Origin: Tolypothrix tenuis PCC 7101
Lineage (GTDB): Bacteria > Cyanobacteriota > Cyanobacteriia > Cyanobacteriales > Nostocaceae
NCBI RefSeq assembly: GCF_002368295.1
Contig: NZ_AP018248.1
Span: 2,229,977-2,293,976 of the forward strand
Direction: 5' to 3'
DNA: 64,000 nt
A program made the translations under genes and the position numbers. The notes beneath the pieces are model-generated. The model was not told the DNA's origin, searched no databases, and saw nothing but the letters and a program-made list of their open reading frames with translations. Shown here piece by piece: positions 34,404-44,368 of this stretch (the first letter of the stretch is position 1; every line of letters begins with the position of its first letter).

Positions 34404-37400
34404 GTGAATTGCCCTAATTGTCTATTTGAAAATCCAGTTACAGCAAAGTTTTGTATGCAATGCGGTACACGCCTTTCTCAAGAAACTTCTCTGCCAATCA
34501 AACAGCAATTAGGCAATCAAAAACAGGAGTATCCCCAATCCCCTCAAGCTGAACGTCGTCAAGTCTCTGTGATGTTTTGCGATTTAGTGGGTTCTACAGC
34601 ATTATCCAAGCAAATCGATCCAGAAGATTTACGAGAGATTATCTTAGCTTATCGACAACTCAGCGCTGAGGCAATTCATCGCAATGGAGGCAGAATTGCC
34701 CAGAGTTACGGAGATGGGCTGATGGTATTCTTTGGGTATCCAGTAGCCTACGAAGATAATGCCCAACGAGCAATCCGCGCCGGTTTTGGAATTATCGCCG
34801 ATATGGAGCAACTGAATGCTCGCTTAATGTCAGAAAAAAATATCAAACTAGATGTACGTATCGGTATACACACGGGTAGAGCCGTATTAGGAGAAATGGG
34901 TAACGATGATACCCACGAACAAATGGCTATTATTGGCGATACCCCAAATATTGCTTCTAGAATCCAGACTGTAGCACCAGTTAATACAGTAGTTATCAGT
35001 GCTGCTACTTATAAAATTATTCAAGGTTATTTTGAGTGCCAATCTTTGGGATACCACAGTCTCAAAGGTGTTCCGCAACCAATGGAAGTGTATGGGGCGC
35101 AACAGGAAAAAGATGTGCACAACCGTTTAGAAGCGGCTACAGGCTGTCTGACTCCTTATGTTGGTAGAGAGCAAGAGCTAGAAACCCTACTTCATTTGTG
35201 GCAGCAGGTGCAGTCTGGTAACGGGCAAGTAGTATTAATTACTGGTGAAGCGGGGATAGGTAAATCCCGCCTGGTGCAGGTGTTTAAAGAGCAAATTGCC
35301 AACGATGACTATGTATTACGCGAATGCTATTGTTCTCCTTATTACCAAAATAGCGCGCTCTATCCTGTCATCGATTTGCTAGAAAGACAGATGCATTTGG
35401 CGAGCAAAGATTCCCCGGAAATTAAGCTAGCAAAGCTAGAGCAGTTATTACATAAGTATGAATGTCAGATAGAGTTGGTAATACCACTGTTAGCTCATCT
35501 GCTATCAATTCCTTTAGATGAACGTTACCCAGCACTGAATTTATCTGCTCAGGTACAGAAGCAGAAAACTTTAGAATCTCTCTTAACTATGGTGATGGCA
35601 CTTGCTGCCCAACAGCCATATTTATTAATTTTTGAAGACTTGCACTGGGTTGATCCTTCTACAATAGAACTGCTAAACCTCATCGCCAAGCAAGCTTCGC
35701 AGTCGCGTGTGTTGTTACTGTGTACAGCCAGACCAGGATTTAACTTTTTAAATTCTAATTATGAGTATTTTAGCCAGATTACCATCAAACAATTATCAGA
35801 ATCACAAACAAAGCTGCTGATCCAGCAGATAACAGGCGACCAAGCTGTACCAGAGTCAGTAATCAAGCTCATGGTGGCAAAAAGCGATCGCATCCCTTTA
35901 TTTATTGAAGAGATGGCCAAAATGGCTCTGGAATCGAGATGGCTAGCAGAGGGAGAGGCTATTGATGATGTGACGATTCCTGATACTATCCAAGACTTGC
36001 TGATGGCCAAATTGGATCGCTTAGGCACAGCTAAAGAAGTAGCACAAATCGCTGCCATTATTGGGCGGAAGTTTAGCTATGAGGTGCTGAGAGCTGTTTC
36101 ACCTTTAGATACAGCAACGCTGAATAGCTCGCTGACTCAGTTAGTCAATGCCAATTTGCTGATTGTGGTTAATGTGCAAGCATCCTATGTATTCAAACAC
36201 TCTCTGATTCACGATGCAGCTTATGAGTCATTGCTGAAAAGCACCCGCAAAAATTATCACCAGAAACTTGTGCAAGTTTTAGAGGAGCAGTTTCCAGAAT
36301 TTGCCGAGACAGAACCAGAACTGTTGGCTTATCACTACACAAAAGCAGAATTGAAAGAACAAGCCATTCATTACTGGCAACTAGCTGGTCAAAAAGCAGT
36401 TGCATCTTCAGCCAATCTCGAAGCCATAGAGCATCTCCATAAAGGATTGGAATTGCTATTGACTATGTCAGTTACCCCAGAACGGAATCAGCAAGAATTA
36501 GCTTTCCAGACTACCTTAGGTACAGCTTTAGTCGCCACCAAAGGTTATGCAGCTTTAGAAGTAGAACTGGCTTACAAACGCAGTGAAGAACTCTGCGAAC
36601 AGATTGGGGAAACGCCTAAATTATTTTGGGTACTGAGGGGATTATGGGCCATGTCTGCGGGGCAAGCAAGGTATCAGACTTCGCTAGAATATGGGCAGCG
36701 ACTGATGAGCATCGCCATAGCCGAGCAAGACCGAGGTTTAGAACTAGAGTCTCATTTTACTTTAGGACTAGACTTATTCTGGCTAGGAGAATTTGCCAGT
36801 TCTCGAGAACACTTTGAGCAAGGAATTGCCCTTTACGAACCACAGCTGCATCACTCCCACGCATTTATTACTGGACAAGATGTTGGAGTTGCCAGTTTAG
36901 CTGTTAACTCTTGGAATGTCTGGTTGTTAGGCTTCCCAGAAGCAGCTATGCAGTACAGCGAAAAAGCGATCGCTCTGGCAAAGCAGTTATCTCATCCCTA
37001 CAGTTTAACCCAAGCTCAAGCCTGTACTTCTTGGCTTTATCAATTTCTGGGAGAAACACAAACTGTATTGCAGCTAGCAGATGCAGTGATTACCTTAGCG
37101 CAAGAACAGAGTTTTCCTTTTTGGCTGGGGTGGGGAAATATCTTACGCGGTTGGGCGATCGCTCATTTGGGAGAAGCACAGGAGGGAATTGCCCAGATAT
37201 GCAAAGGATTAACCACTTTCCAAAGTACAGGTACACAAGGCTGGCTACCGTATTTTCTAGCGCTGCTATCTGAGGCTTATGGAAAATTAGGGCAACCTGA
37301 AGAAGCGCTTGTAGTTGTGGCTAAAGCACTGAGTGAAGTGAAGAAAACAGGAGAATGTTTCTGGGAAGCGGAGTTATATCGAATTAAAGGAGAGCATTTA

Positions 37401-37661
37401 AGAGTGCAACTACAGCAGACAAAGGCTCAAGCACAAGAAGCTGCAGTAGAAGAATGTTTTCTTCAATCTCTCGATATTTCCCGTCGTCAGGGTGCCAAGT
37501 CATTAGAACTCAAGGCCACAATTAGTTTGGCGCGTTTATGGCAGCAGCAAGGTAAGAATGAAGCTGCAGAAAAAATACTTTCCCAGATTTACGGTAGTTT
37601 TTCTGAGGGATTTGAAACCAAAGACTTGAAGAATGCTTTAGCCTTGCTTGCAAAACTGTAA
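34404..37661 (+). CDS. Zinc-ribbon, class III nucleotide cyclase, AAA ATPase and TPR regulator
   Basis: A 1085-residue protein from a GTG at 34404, with AGGAG about 9 nt upstream. Domains: N-terminal zinc ribbon (C3, C6, C17, C20); class III cyclase domain about 48-235 with metal-binding D60 (MFCDLVGST) and D104 (YGDGLMVFF) and signature GDTPNIASRIQ; AAA/NACHT-like ATPase from about 255 with Walker A GEAGIGKSR and Walker B-like LLIFEDLHWVD; then a helical region and TPR-like repeats to the C-terminus. Whether it makes cAMP or cGMP, or has lost activity, needs the substrate-determining residues, which I could not align. Such multidomain regulators are frequent in filamentous cyanobacteria. Confidence 0.9.
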   Translation: MNCPNCLFENPVTAKFCMQCGTRLSQETSLPIKQQLGNQKQEYPQSPQAERRQVSVMFCDLVGSTALSKQIDPEDLREIILAYRQLSAEAIHRNGGRIAQSYGDGLMVFFGYPVAYEDNAQRAIRAGFGIIADMEQLNARLMSEKNIKLDVRIGIHTGRAVLGEMGNDDTHEQMAIIGDTPNIASRIQTVAPVNTVVISAATYKIIQGYFECQSLGYHSLKGVPQPMEVYGAQQEKDVHNRLEAATGCLTPYVGREQELETLLHLWQQVQSGNGQVVLITGEAGIGKSRLVQVFKEQIANDDYVLRECYCSPYYQNSALYPVIDLLERQMHLASKDSPEIKLAKLEQLLHKYECQIELVIPLLAHLLSIPLDERYPALNLSAQVQKQKTLESLLTMVMALAAQQPYLLIFEDLHWVDPSTIELLNLIAKQASQSRVLLLCTARPGFNFLNSNYEYFSQITIKQLSESQTKLLIQQITGDQAVPESVIKLMVAKSDRIPLFIEEMAKMALESRWLAEGEAIDDVTIPDTIQDLLMAKLDRLGTAKEVAQIAAIIGRKFSYEVLRAVSPLDTATLNSSLTQLVNANLLIVVNVQASYVFKHSLIHDAAYESLLKSTRKNYHQKLVQVLEEQFPEFAETEPELLAYHYTKAELKEQAIHYWQLAGQKAVASSANLEAIEHLHKGLELLLTMSVTPERNQQELAFQTTLGTALVATKGYAALEVELAYKRSEELCEQIGETPKLFWVLRGLWAMSAGQARYQTSLEYGQRLMSIAIAEQDRGLELESHFTLGLDLFWLGEFASSREHFEQGIALYEPQLHHSHAFITGQDVGVASLAVNSWNVWLLGFPEAAMQYSEKAIALAKQLSHPYSLTQAQACTSWLYQFLGETQTVLQLADAVITLAQEQSFPFWLGWGNILRGWAIAHLGEAQEGIAQICKGLTTFQSTGTQGWLPYFLALLSEAYGKLGQPEEALVVVAKALSEVKKTGECFWEAELYRIKGEHLRVQLQQTKAQAQEAAVEECFLQSLDISRRQGAKSLELKATISLARLWQQQGKNEAAEKILSQIYGSFSEGFETKDLKNALALLAKL

Positions 37662-37683
37662 TAAAACTGAACAGATGAGAAAT

Positions 37684-38079
37684 TTAATTCCAACCAGAAT
37701 GGAACATAGAATTTACATTACTTGAATGTCCAACTTGTGTATATACATTTGCTAAAAAATCAGGGTCAATAACTGGTAGCCCATTAGTTTGTGCATAGGT
37801 ATTTCTTGTAACCATCAGTACCGGCTGACCTTGGTAAATGATAATAGGGGGATTTAAGCAGTGAGGATTGTAAGGGCTGTACATACCAAATTGACCGCCA
37901 TATATCCCAAAAGAATTAAAGATGCTGTACATACCAAATTGACCGCCATATATCCCAAAAGAATTTGCGATTGAGTTTGAGTCATATTGGGCAGTTGATA
38001 ATACTCCCAAGAATTGACCATCACCAGCCCATATTTGACCTACACCATTAATAGAAATTAGAAACTCTATGATTGTCAT
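37684..38079 (-). CDS. Hypothetical Gly/Tyr-rich protein with a duplicated 16-residue repeat
   Basis: A 131-residue protein containing NSFGIYGGQFGMYSIF immediately followed by NSFGIYGGQFGMYSPY. The two units are identical over 41 bp at the DNA level (37877-37917 and 37925-37965, period 48), so the duplication is recent or kept identical by conversion. An N-terminal beta-like segment and a C-terminal segment with IIIYQGQPVLMVTRNTY flank it. No membrane segment or signal peptide is seen. I do not know a function. It converges with the cyclase gene, 22 bp from its stop. Confidence 0.7.
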   Translation of the reverse strand: MTIIEFLISINGVGQIWAGDGQFLGVLSTAQYDSNSIANSFGIYGGQFGMYSIFNSFGIYGGQFGMYSPYNPHCLNPPIIIYQGQPVLMVTRNTYAQTNGLPVIDPDFLANVYTQVGHSSNVNSMFHSGWN

Positions 38080-38214
38080 ATTCGAGAAAATACTTTTTCT
38101 CTAGCTTCACACGCGGTATTTCTTGTTACCTCGGTAATAATAACGAATTTATAAGCGCTTAATTGAAGCTCGTTATGGGAAAATATCGGTAAAACTTTTA
38201 CTCAAATATTTAGC

Positions 38215-38241
38215 AAAAAAAAGCTTGTCTAAAAACAAGCT
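38215..38241 (-). terminator. Intrinsic terminator for the minus-strand genes 38289 and possibly 38560
   Basis: Perfect 7-bp stem AGCTTGT/ACAAGCT (38222-38228 and 38235-38241) with a 6-nt loop; an A8 run at 38215-38222 gives the U-tract on the minus strand. Confidence 0.8.
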
Positions 38242-38288
38242 AGATAGATATTACTAAGATACCTATGCTATTTTCTCGCTAGAGAAAC

Positions 38289-38462
38289 TTAGCGAACTAA
38301 TCCGAAATAAGCGGTGGCTGCTGCCAGAATAATAAATAAAACGCCTAAGACAAGGCTAACGGAAAATTCAAGCGAAGTTTTTTGATTGAGTTCTTTTTTG
38401 CTTTCACCGCTTGGAGAATTAGTTGCAGCAATATTTTGGGAATTTGGTTTGTCAGTAGTCAT
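38289..38462 (-). CDS. Tiny single-helix membrane protein (57 aa), unknown
   Basis: Start chosen at 38462 (MTTDKPNSQNIAATN). The first 30 residues are polar; the last 26 form one membrane helix (SLVLGVLFIILAAATAYFGLV). Single-helix proteins of this size in cyanobacteria include photosystem II assembly factors; a relation to one of these (for example Psb35-type) is possible but I cannot confirm it. No clear Shine-Dalgarno. The gene is followed by a strong terminator and lies 97 bp downstream of the desaturase gene. Confidence 0.6.
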   Translation of the reverse strand: MTTDKPNSQNIAATNSPSGESKKELNQKTSLEFSVSLVLGVLFIILAAATAYFGLVR

Positions 38463-38559
38463 GGTTTTTGATGATTTACGCTTACTTATTTCTAAGTTTG
38501 CTGCAAGCTCAAAAAACTTCATCTTGCTTATGGACTACTAAAAAAGTTGTAGAAAAGAT

Positions 38560-39522
38560 TTAGCAAGGTAACTTTCCTAAGTTAGCCAGAATATATTGGT
38601 TGACTTTGATATAACCTGAATCCACATGAGTAAAATGATTACTCAACATGGGATATGCTTGCGGCATGGCATGGAATGGAATTGATGGATACAAATGATG
38701 TACTGCATGAAGCGGCATATTCCACATTAAAAACTGCACAGGCCAAAGTGTAAAGGTGATGCGCGTGTTGGTTAGCAGGTTAGCATCAAGAGTACAGCCT
38801 GTATGTTCTCCTAATAAAATAAAACGTAAAAGCGGTTGACCGACAATTAGGGGTAGTAGCCAATACATGAAAAACCAAGGTTTACCGACTGCAAATGAAA
38901 CCGCGATCGCACCTGCATAAACTGCTAATTGTAATCTGGTAGAACGAATCACCTCAGCTTTTGCTGTATCTGGGATAAATGGGCAATTATCCAGTTTTCC
39001 CAGCGCTGCGCGATAATGTCCTTGGATTTTGTCTAACCACCAAGGTAAACCGCTAAGTACCAAGAAATACTCACCCAGGTTGCGCGGTGTGAGATCCGTT
39101 AATTCTGGATCTTTACCGGGAACGCGAGTATAACGGTGATGCCATTTGTGATAGCGACGATAAAATGTACTGTTGTAAAACGAGAGTACACCTGCAAACC
39201 AAGCAACAATATCATTTAAGCGATTGTTGGCAAAAGCAGTTCTATGTCCAGCTTCGTGCATCGGTGCAAACATACAAGCCAAACTAAAGCCATAAATGAT
39301 TAATGCAGGGATGGCTAACGGCCAATTACCAAAGTTAGTAGCCCAAACATAGCCACTACATCCAATAATTGCTAAATGTCCTATTAGTTGTACTAACCCT
39401 TTCAAGTTAGAGCGTTCATTTAAAATGCTTAATTCTTCAACGCTGAGAATTTGCTGCGGATTTTGATGTTGCTCCGTTTTATCATCCCATAATTTAGTTT
39501 GAGTAATCATCTCACTTGACAT
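38560..39522 (-). CDS. Fatty acid desaturase-family membrane protein
   Basis: A 320-residue protein from ATG 39522, with GGAG 8 nt upstream. The three His boxes of membrane di-iron desaturases are present: HEAGHRT (about 91), HKWHHRYT (about 125) and HAVHHLYP (about 275). Four to six membrane helices lie between them. The family covers acyl-lipid desaturases and beta-carotene hydroxylase or ketolase-like enzymes; the box spacing fits a desaturase, but it does not match the Nostoc CrtW sequence as I recall it, so the substrate is unresolved. The adjacent minus-strand membrane gene may be co-transcribed. Confidence 0.85.
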   Translation of the reverse strand: MSSEMITQTKLWDDKTEQHQNPQQILSVEELSILNERSNLKGLVQLIGHLAIIGCSGYVWATNFGNWPLAIPALIIYGFSLACMFAPMHEAGHRTAFANNRLNDIVAWFAGVLSFYNSTFYRRYHKWHHRYTRVPGKDPELTDLTPRNLGEYFLVLSGLPWWLDKIQGHYRAALGKLDNCPFIPDTAKAEVIRSTRLQLAVYAGAIAVSFAVGKPWFFMYWLLPLIVGQPLLRFILLGEHTGCTLDANLLTNTRITFTLWPVQFLMWNMPLHAVHHLYPSIPFHAMPQAYPMLSNHFTHVDSGYIKVNQYILANLGKLPC

Positions 39523-39531
39523 AGTTAACAC

Positions 39532-39967
39532 TCCACATCATCTCAATTGTGTGATTCCAGTATTCTTTGTTAGGGCTTAGGCAAAAACAGCAAGCAAGCT
39601 CTACAATTAAGTGTTGTCTTGTAGATACAAAGCTATAATTTAATACATCATTCATCGATTAGATGTAAAGCATTTTAGGGAAAAGCAATTGGGCTTTTAG
39701 TTACATAGCATACAGATTTTTAGATAATATTTACGTAAGCCAAAGGCAACGCGATCGCAGCAATTTAGCGGTATTTCCATCAAAAAATTCAGATTATCGG
39801 TAGAGAAGTATGTTGTCTCTCTGCGTCCCCTTTGCCTATGTGGTTAAATACTTTTTAAACCGCAGAGAGGAAGAGAACATAGAGAAAAGAGGTTCTTGCC
39901 CTGTCTCAGCTTGTAAATTTTGTGGCACTATGTTGCATACATTACTGATAAATTTCATGTAGAAAGG
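39532..39967. other. Gene-free spacer with an inverted repeat
   Basis: CTCTCTGCG (39817-39825) pairs with CGCAGAGAG (39861-39869) around an aaccgcagag-type dispersed repeat, the same family that entered the mannosidase gene. The rest is A/T-rich and carries the divergent promoters, which I could not locate. Confidence 0.5.
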
Positions 39968-40966
39968 ATGACAACAAAGTTCAGCAAAGCGAAAAAGCTG
40001 CAGCGATGGGTACTTGGTTTGATGGCGTTAATTTGTGCGATCGCTCTGACAAATTGCATGACACCTAATCCCAAATTTCCATTGCTAAGGATTGGTACGA
40101 ATATGTGGCCGGGGTATGAAACCCTGTATTTAGCGCGTCATTTGGGTTACTACAAAGATACACCCATCCGCTTGGTTGATTATCCATCGGGAACAGAGGA
40201 AGTCAGGGCATACCGCAACCACGAAATTGAAGGCGCAGGATTATCTATCGATCAAGCAATGCTACTGGCTGCAACTCAAAAAAATCTCCGCATTATTGCG
40301 GTGATGGATGTGTCTAATGGTGGGGATGTGATTCTGGGTAAACCAGAGATTGCTGACATCAAAGCTTTAAAGGGAAAGCGAGTTGGTGTGGAGTCTACAG
40401 CTTTAGGCGCTTTCTTTATCGCTAGGGCGCTGGAAAAAAATGGATTATCTCCCAATGATGTAAAAATTATATCCTTAGATTTTTCCCAGCATGAGCGAGC
40501 TTTTAACGAAGATAAAGTTGATGCAATTGTGACATTTGGGCCGCCACGCTTCAAATTACTGGCAGCAGGTGCCAAACTTTTATTTGATAGTAGTCAAATT
40601 CCCGGTGAAATTGTTGATACTCTAGTTGTCAGCGAAGATGCGATCGCTAATAACTCTCTGACAGTTCAAACTCTGGTGAACGAACGGTTCCGCGCCTTGG
40701 ATTACTTGAACAAAAATCCGGAGGCTGCTGCGGCTTTAATCGCCCCACGCACTGGAGTAACCCCTCAGCAAATTCTTGATGCTTTTAAAGGGATGCACCA
40801 ACCTCACCTCGAACAAAATCAAAGATTGCTCAATCAAACTGATCCTGCTTTAGTTAATGGCATGAAAAGACTTGTCAAAGTAATGGTAGAACACAAATTA
40901 ATTCCCACAGCAATTGATGCTGCTAGCATTCTTGATGATCGCTTTGTCAAAAACGCTAAACTCTAG
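39968..40966 (+). CDS. NitT/TauT-type solute-binding lipoprotein (orphan)
   Basis: A 332-residue protein from ATG 39968. A lipobox (MALICAIALTNC, modified Cys at about residue 30) indicates a lipoprotein. The mature part is a type 2 periplasmic-binding fold of the NMT1/SsuA/TauA class: LLRIGTNMWPGYETLYLARHLGYY, then KALKGKRVGVESTALGAFFIA. Substrate unknown; relatives bind nitrate, sulfonates or thiamine precursors. No ABC permease or ATPase gene is nearby. A hybrid histidine kinase follows 219 bp later on the same strand, so it may deliver a ligand signal to the kinase (inference). Confidence 0.88.
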   Translation: MTTKFSKAKKLQRWVLGLMALICAIALTNCMTPNPKFPLLRIGTNMWPGYETLYLARHLGYYKDTPIRLVDYPSGTEEVRAYRNHEIEGAGLSIDQAMLLAATQKNLRIIAVMDVSNGGDVILGKPEIADIKALKGKRVGVESTALGAFFIARALEKNGLSPNDVKIISLDFSQHERAFNEDKVDAIVTFGPPRFKLLAAGAKLLFDSSQIPGEIVDTLVVSEDAIANNSLTVQTLVNERFRALDYLNKNPEAAAALIAPRTGVTPQQILDAFKGMHQPHLEQNQRLLNQTDPALVNGMKRLVKVMVEHKLIPTAIDAASILDDRFVKNAKL

Positions 40967-41185
40967 AGTTGCTGCATTCCAAGATTCAGGAAATCTCAAA
41001 ATAATCATCCTGATGGTAAACGCAACTTTTTGACTAGACACAGTCTCAACTTCTGACTTTTTTGTCCAAAGCATCTACCTTTTATGAATGAAACAAACCC
41101 TTTTCCCCTTTTACCCTTCCCCTTTCCCCCTGTTCCCTTATTTCTCAAGATTCCCTAACATTCTTACTTAAGTTCTGTGCTTGTT

Positions 41186-44100
41186 ATGAAACGCTTCCCC
41201 TTTCCCCTACGCTTTTCAATCCCTGCGGTTTTAATTGTGTTTGGCACAGTACTAGGGCTTTTTTCTTTAAATCGAGAAATTGCTGCAAGTAACCACAAAA
41301 CTGAAGAAAACGCAACTCACTACGCGCAATCATTGGGAAGTCAAATTGCAAGCATATTAGATTACCTTTACAGGGGAGGGGATGTAGAACAGGCTGAAAT
41401 TGTCATCAGTCAATTGGGAAGTAATCCGCGATTGCCTTTGATTTTAGTAGTTAACGAGCAGGATAGGATTCTGCTGTCAAATAATTATGAATTACGCAAA
41501 CGTCTGGTAAAGGATACAGAAGCCGCGCCTAATTTATCGAGATTTGCGATCGTGCGCGAAAAAATGGCGGGAGAAGTCACGCTTTCTCCAGATAAGCGCT
41601 ATCTCAAAGTTATTTATCCTGTGCTTTTGCAAGCCCAACCAGGAGAAATCCGTCCTTCCAGGGTGGGTGTTTTATTTATGGAATATGATTTGGTGAGCGA
41701 AAAGCAGGAAGCTTATGCAGATGCGGCGAGTCGAACTGTTGTTTCCAGCACAGTTTTAGCATTATTTTGTATTGGCTTATGGTTCTTTTTTTACCGTACC
41801 TTAACACGCCGAGTTGATCATTTAGTTGCGGTAACTAATAGGTTAGCTAATGGAGAATTAAGTGTTCGTGCAGGTTTATCAGGTTCAGATGAACTGGCTC
41901 AAATCTCCATCGCTTTTGATCGTATGGCTGTAGGTATTCAGGAAAATACTAAAGCTTTGCGTCGCCAAAATGCTACCTTAAAGGCACAGCAGGAATCGGC
42001 GCTTGATGGCATTTTAATTATTGATGAAAACCGCAAAGTTGTTTCTTATAATCAACAATTTTGTCAGTTATGGAATATTACTCCTGAGATTGTAGAAAAT
42101 AGCGATCGCCAATTATTAGATTTGGTGCTGGCTAGTCTAGCCGATCCAGAAGAATTTGTGGAGAAAGTCGAGTATTTATATCAGCATCCAGAACTAGCTA
42201 GCCGTGATGAAATTACTTTTAAAGATGGGCGGATTTTTGATCGCTACTCTACCAGCGTGATTTCTCTGAGCGGTGAACTTTACGGCAGAATTTGGTATTT
42301 TCGCGATATTAGTAATATCAGGCAATCGGAAGCAGAAATTAAAAATGTGCAAAGATTTCTGACTTCGATTATCGAAAATATTCCCAACATGATTTTTGTC
42401 AAAGATGCCAAAGACTTGAAGTTTGTGCAAATAAATAAAGCTGGGGAGGAACTGTTAGGTTATTCCCGAGAAGATTTACTAGGTAAGAGCGATTATGATT
42501 TCTTCTTGAAAGAACAAGCTGATTTCTTTACTAGTAAAGATAGGGAAATAATCGCTTCCGGTAGCATTTTAGATATTCCCGAAGAACCAATTCAAACTAG
42601 AAATTACGGCACTAGAATTTTACATACTAAGAAGTTACCAATTTTTGATAATGCAGGTAACCCACAATATATAATGGGCATCGCGGAGGATATTACAGAG
42701 CGTAAACAGGCAGAAATTGAATTACAGCAGGCAAAAGAGGCCGCAGAAGCAGCGACTCAGGCTAAAAGTGATTTTCTGGCGAATATGAGCCACGAAATCC
42801 GCACACCGATGAATGCGGTGATTGGGATGACGGGGATTTTATTAGATACAAACCTGACTCCAGAACAACAAGATGCTGTAGAGACAATTCGCTCTAGTGG
42901 GGAAATTTTACTATCCTTAATTAATGACATTTTAGATTTTTCCAAAATTGAATCAGGCAAATTAGAACTAGAAGCAGAACCTTTTGATCTGCTAAATTGC
43001 CTAAAAGAATCTATCGCTTTACTAGCTAATAGTGCCGTAGCTAAAGGATTAGAAATTAGCTATCATTTCGCCGCCGATGTACCTAAAATTATTGTGGGAG
43101 ATGTAACTCGGCTACGTCAGATTTTGGTGAATTTGTTGAGTAATGCGATTAAGTTTACTGAAAATGGTAGTGTCAATGTCACAGTTACAGCCAAAATCAG
43201 AGATTTACCAGTTGGTTCTGCTGATGTGCCTTATCAGCTACATTTTGCTGTGCGCGATACAGGAATTGGCATTCCCCCAGAAAAACTCAATCGGTTATTT
43301 CAATCCTTCAGTCAAGTAGATTCTTCCACAACTCGCCGCTATGGTGGCACAGGTTTAGGATTAGCGATTAGCCGCCAACTTAGCGAAATGATGGGCGGTA
43401 AGATGTGGGTGGAAAGTCAGCAAACAGAGGGATCGACTTTTCATTTCACCATCGCCGCCCCTGTTGCTGCTGCTGTCGCCACTACAGAAACTCATGGGCA
43501 ATTAACTGCTAACCAAAAAAGTACCCAGTTAAATCAATCGCACTCAGTTAATTCTGCGATCGCAGAATCATCTTCTCTGAGAATTTTGCTCGCAGAAGAT
43601 CATCCAGTCAATCAGAAACTTGCAGTATTGATGCTCAAACAACTGGGGTATCGCGCCGATGTTGTGAGTAATGGGGTAGAGGTTTTAGCAGCAGTGCAAA
43701 AGTTGCGTTATGACGTAATTTTAATGGATGTGCAAATGCCAGAAATGGGCGGGATTGAAGCTACTCAGGTAATTTGTGCTAAATATGCAGCCGATTCTCG
43801 TCCCCGGATTATCGCCATGACAGCCCGGGCGCTACAAGGCGACAAAGAAGAATGTCTCAGCGCCGGGATGGATGATTACATTACCAAACCGATCCGGATT
43901 GATACTTTGGCTCAAGCTTTAAATCGATGTTTGCCAATAGCGGCGAATAATAGCGCTCAACCCACGCAAGTACATCACAAGCAACCGCAAACAGATATTG
44001 CAGAAAGAGAATTACCAGTAATTAATACCAAAGCTTTGCAACAAATTCAGCAACTTGCAGCCAGAGATGGGGCAACATTCCTGGTAGAAATGATTGATTG

Positions 44101-44368
44101 CTATTTAGAAGATTCCCCACTAATGCTGCAACAAATAAAAACCGCAGTTGCTCAAGGAGATGCTAAGACTTTACATCGCCTAGCCCATAGCTGGAAATCA
44201 AGCAGCGACTATCTAGGAGCCACCAAGCTAGCAAATCTCTGCCGCGAACTAGAAGCGATCGCCTCTACCGGAATCACCAATGTTCAGGACAAACTAAAGC
44301 ATTTAGAAACAGAGTTTGTGAAGGTTCAAGTAGCATTGCAGGAAGAGAGGGGAAGGTGTGTTGGGTAA
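41186..44368 (+). CDS. Hybrid sensor histidine kinase with REC and Hpt domains
   Basis: A 1060-residue membrane protein from ATG 41186 (an upstream GTG at 41177 is less likely). An N-terminal membrane helix (about 5-25) and a second (about 190-208) bracket a ~165-residue sensor domain outside the membrane. Then HAMP (about 210-262), two PAS domains (about 270-390 and 395-515), HisKA with phosphoacceptor H536 (NMSHEIRTPMN), HATPase (GTGLGLAISRQL), a receiver with D848 (ILMDVQMPEMGG) and an Hpt domain with H1001 (RLAHSWKSSSDYLG). This is a complete four-step phosphorelay in one chain; no separate response regulator is nearby. The neighbouring orphan binding lipoprotein is a plausible input. Confidence 0.94.
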   Translation: MKRFPFPLRFSIPAVLIVFGTVLGLFSLNREIAASNHKTEENATHYAQSLGSQIASILDYLYRGGDVEQAEIVISQLGSNPRLPLILVVNEQDRILLSNNYELRKRLVKDTEAAPNLSRFAIVREKMAGEVTLSPDKRYLKVIYPVLLQAQPGEIRPSRVGVLFMEYDLVSEKQEAYADAASRTVVSSTVLALFCIGLWFFFYRTLTRRVDHLVAVTNRLANGELSVRAGLSGSDELAQISIAFDRMAVGIQENTKALRRQNATLKAQQESALDGILIIDENRKVVSYNQQFCQLWNITPEIVENSDRQLLDLVLASLADPEEFVEKVEYLYQHPELASRDEITFKDGRIFDRYSTSVISLSGELYGRIWYFRDISNIRQSEAEIKNVQRFLTSIIENIPNMIFVKDAKDLKFVQINKAGEELLGYSREDLLGKSDYDFFLKEQADFFTSKDREIIASGSILDIPEEPIQTRNYGTRILHTKKLPIFDNAGNPQYIMGIAEDITERKQAEIELQQAKEAAEAATQAKSDFLANMSHEIRTPMNAVIGMTGILLDTNLTPEQQDAVETIRSSGEILLSLINDILDFSKIESGKLELEAEPFDLLNCLKESIALLANSAVAKGLEISYHFAADVPKIIVGDVTRLRQILVNLLSNAIKFTENGSVNVTVTAKIRDLPVGSADVPYQLHFAVRDTGIGIPPEKLNRLFQSFSQVDSSTTRRYGGTGLGLAISRQLSEMMGGKMWVESQQTEGSTFHFTIAAPVAAAVATTETHGQLTANQKSTQLNQSHSVNSAIAESSSLRILLAEDHPVNQKLAVLMLKQLGYRADVVSNGVEVLAAVQKLRYDVILMDVQMPEMGGIEATQVICAKYAADSRPRIIAMTARALQGDKEECLSAGMDDYITKPIRIDTLAQALNRCLPIAANNSAQPTQVHHKQPQTDIAERELPVINTKALQQIQQLAARDGATFLVEMIDCYLEDSPLMLQQIKTAVAQGDAKTLHRLAHSWKSSSDYLGATKLANLCRELEAIASTGITNVQDKLKHLETEFVKVQVALQEERGRCVG

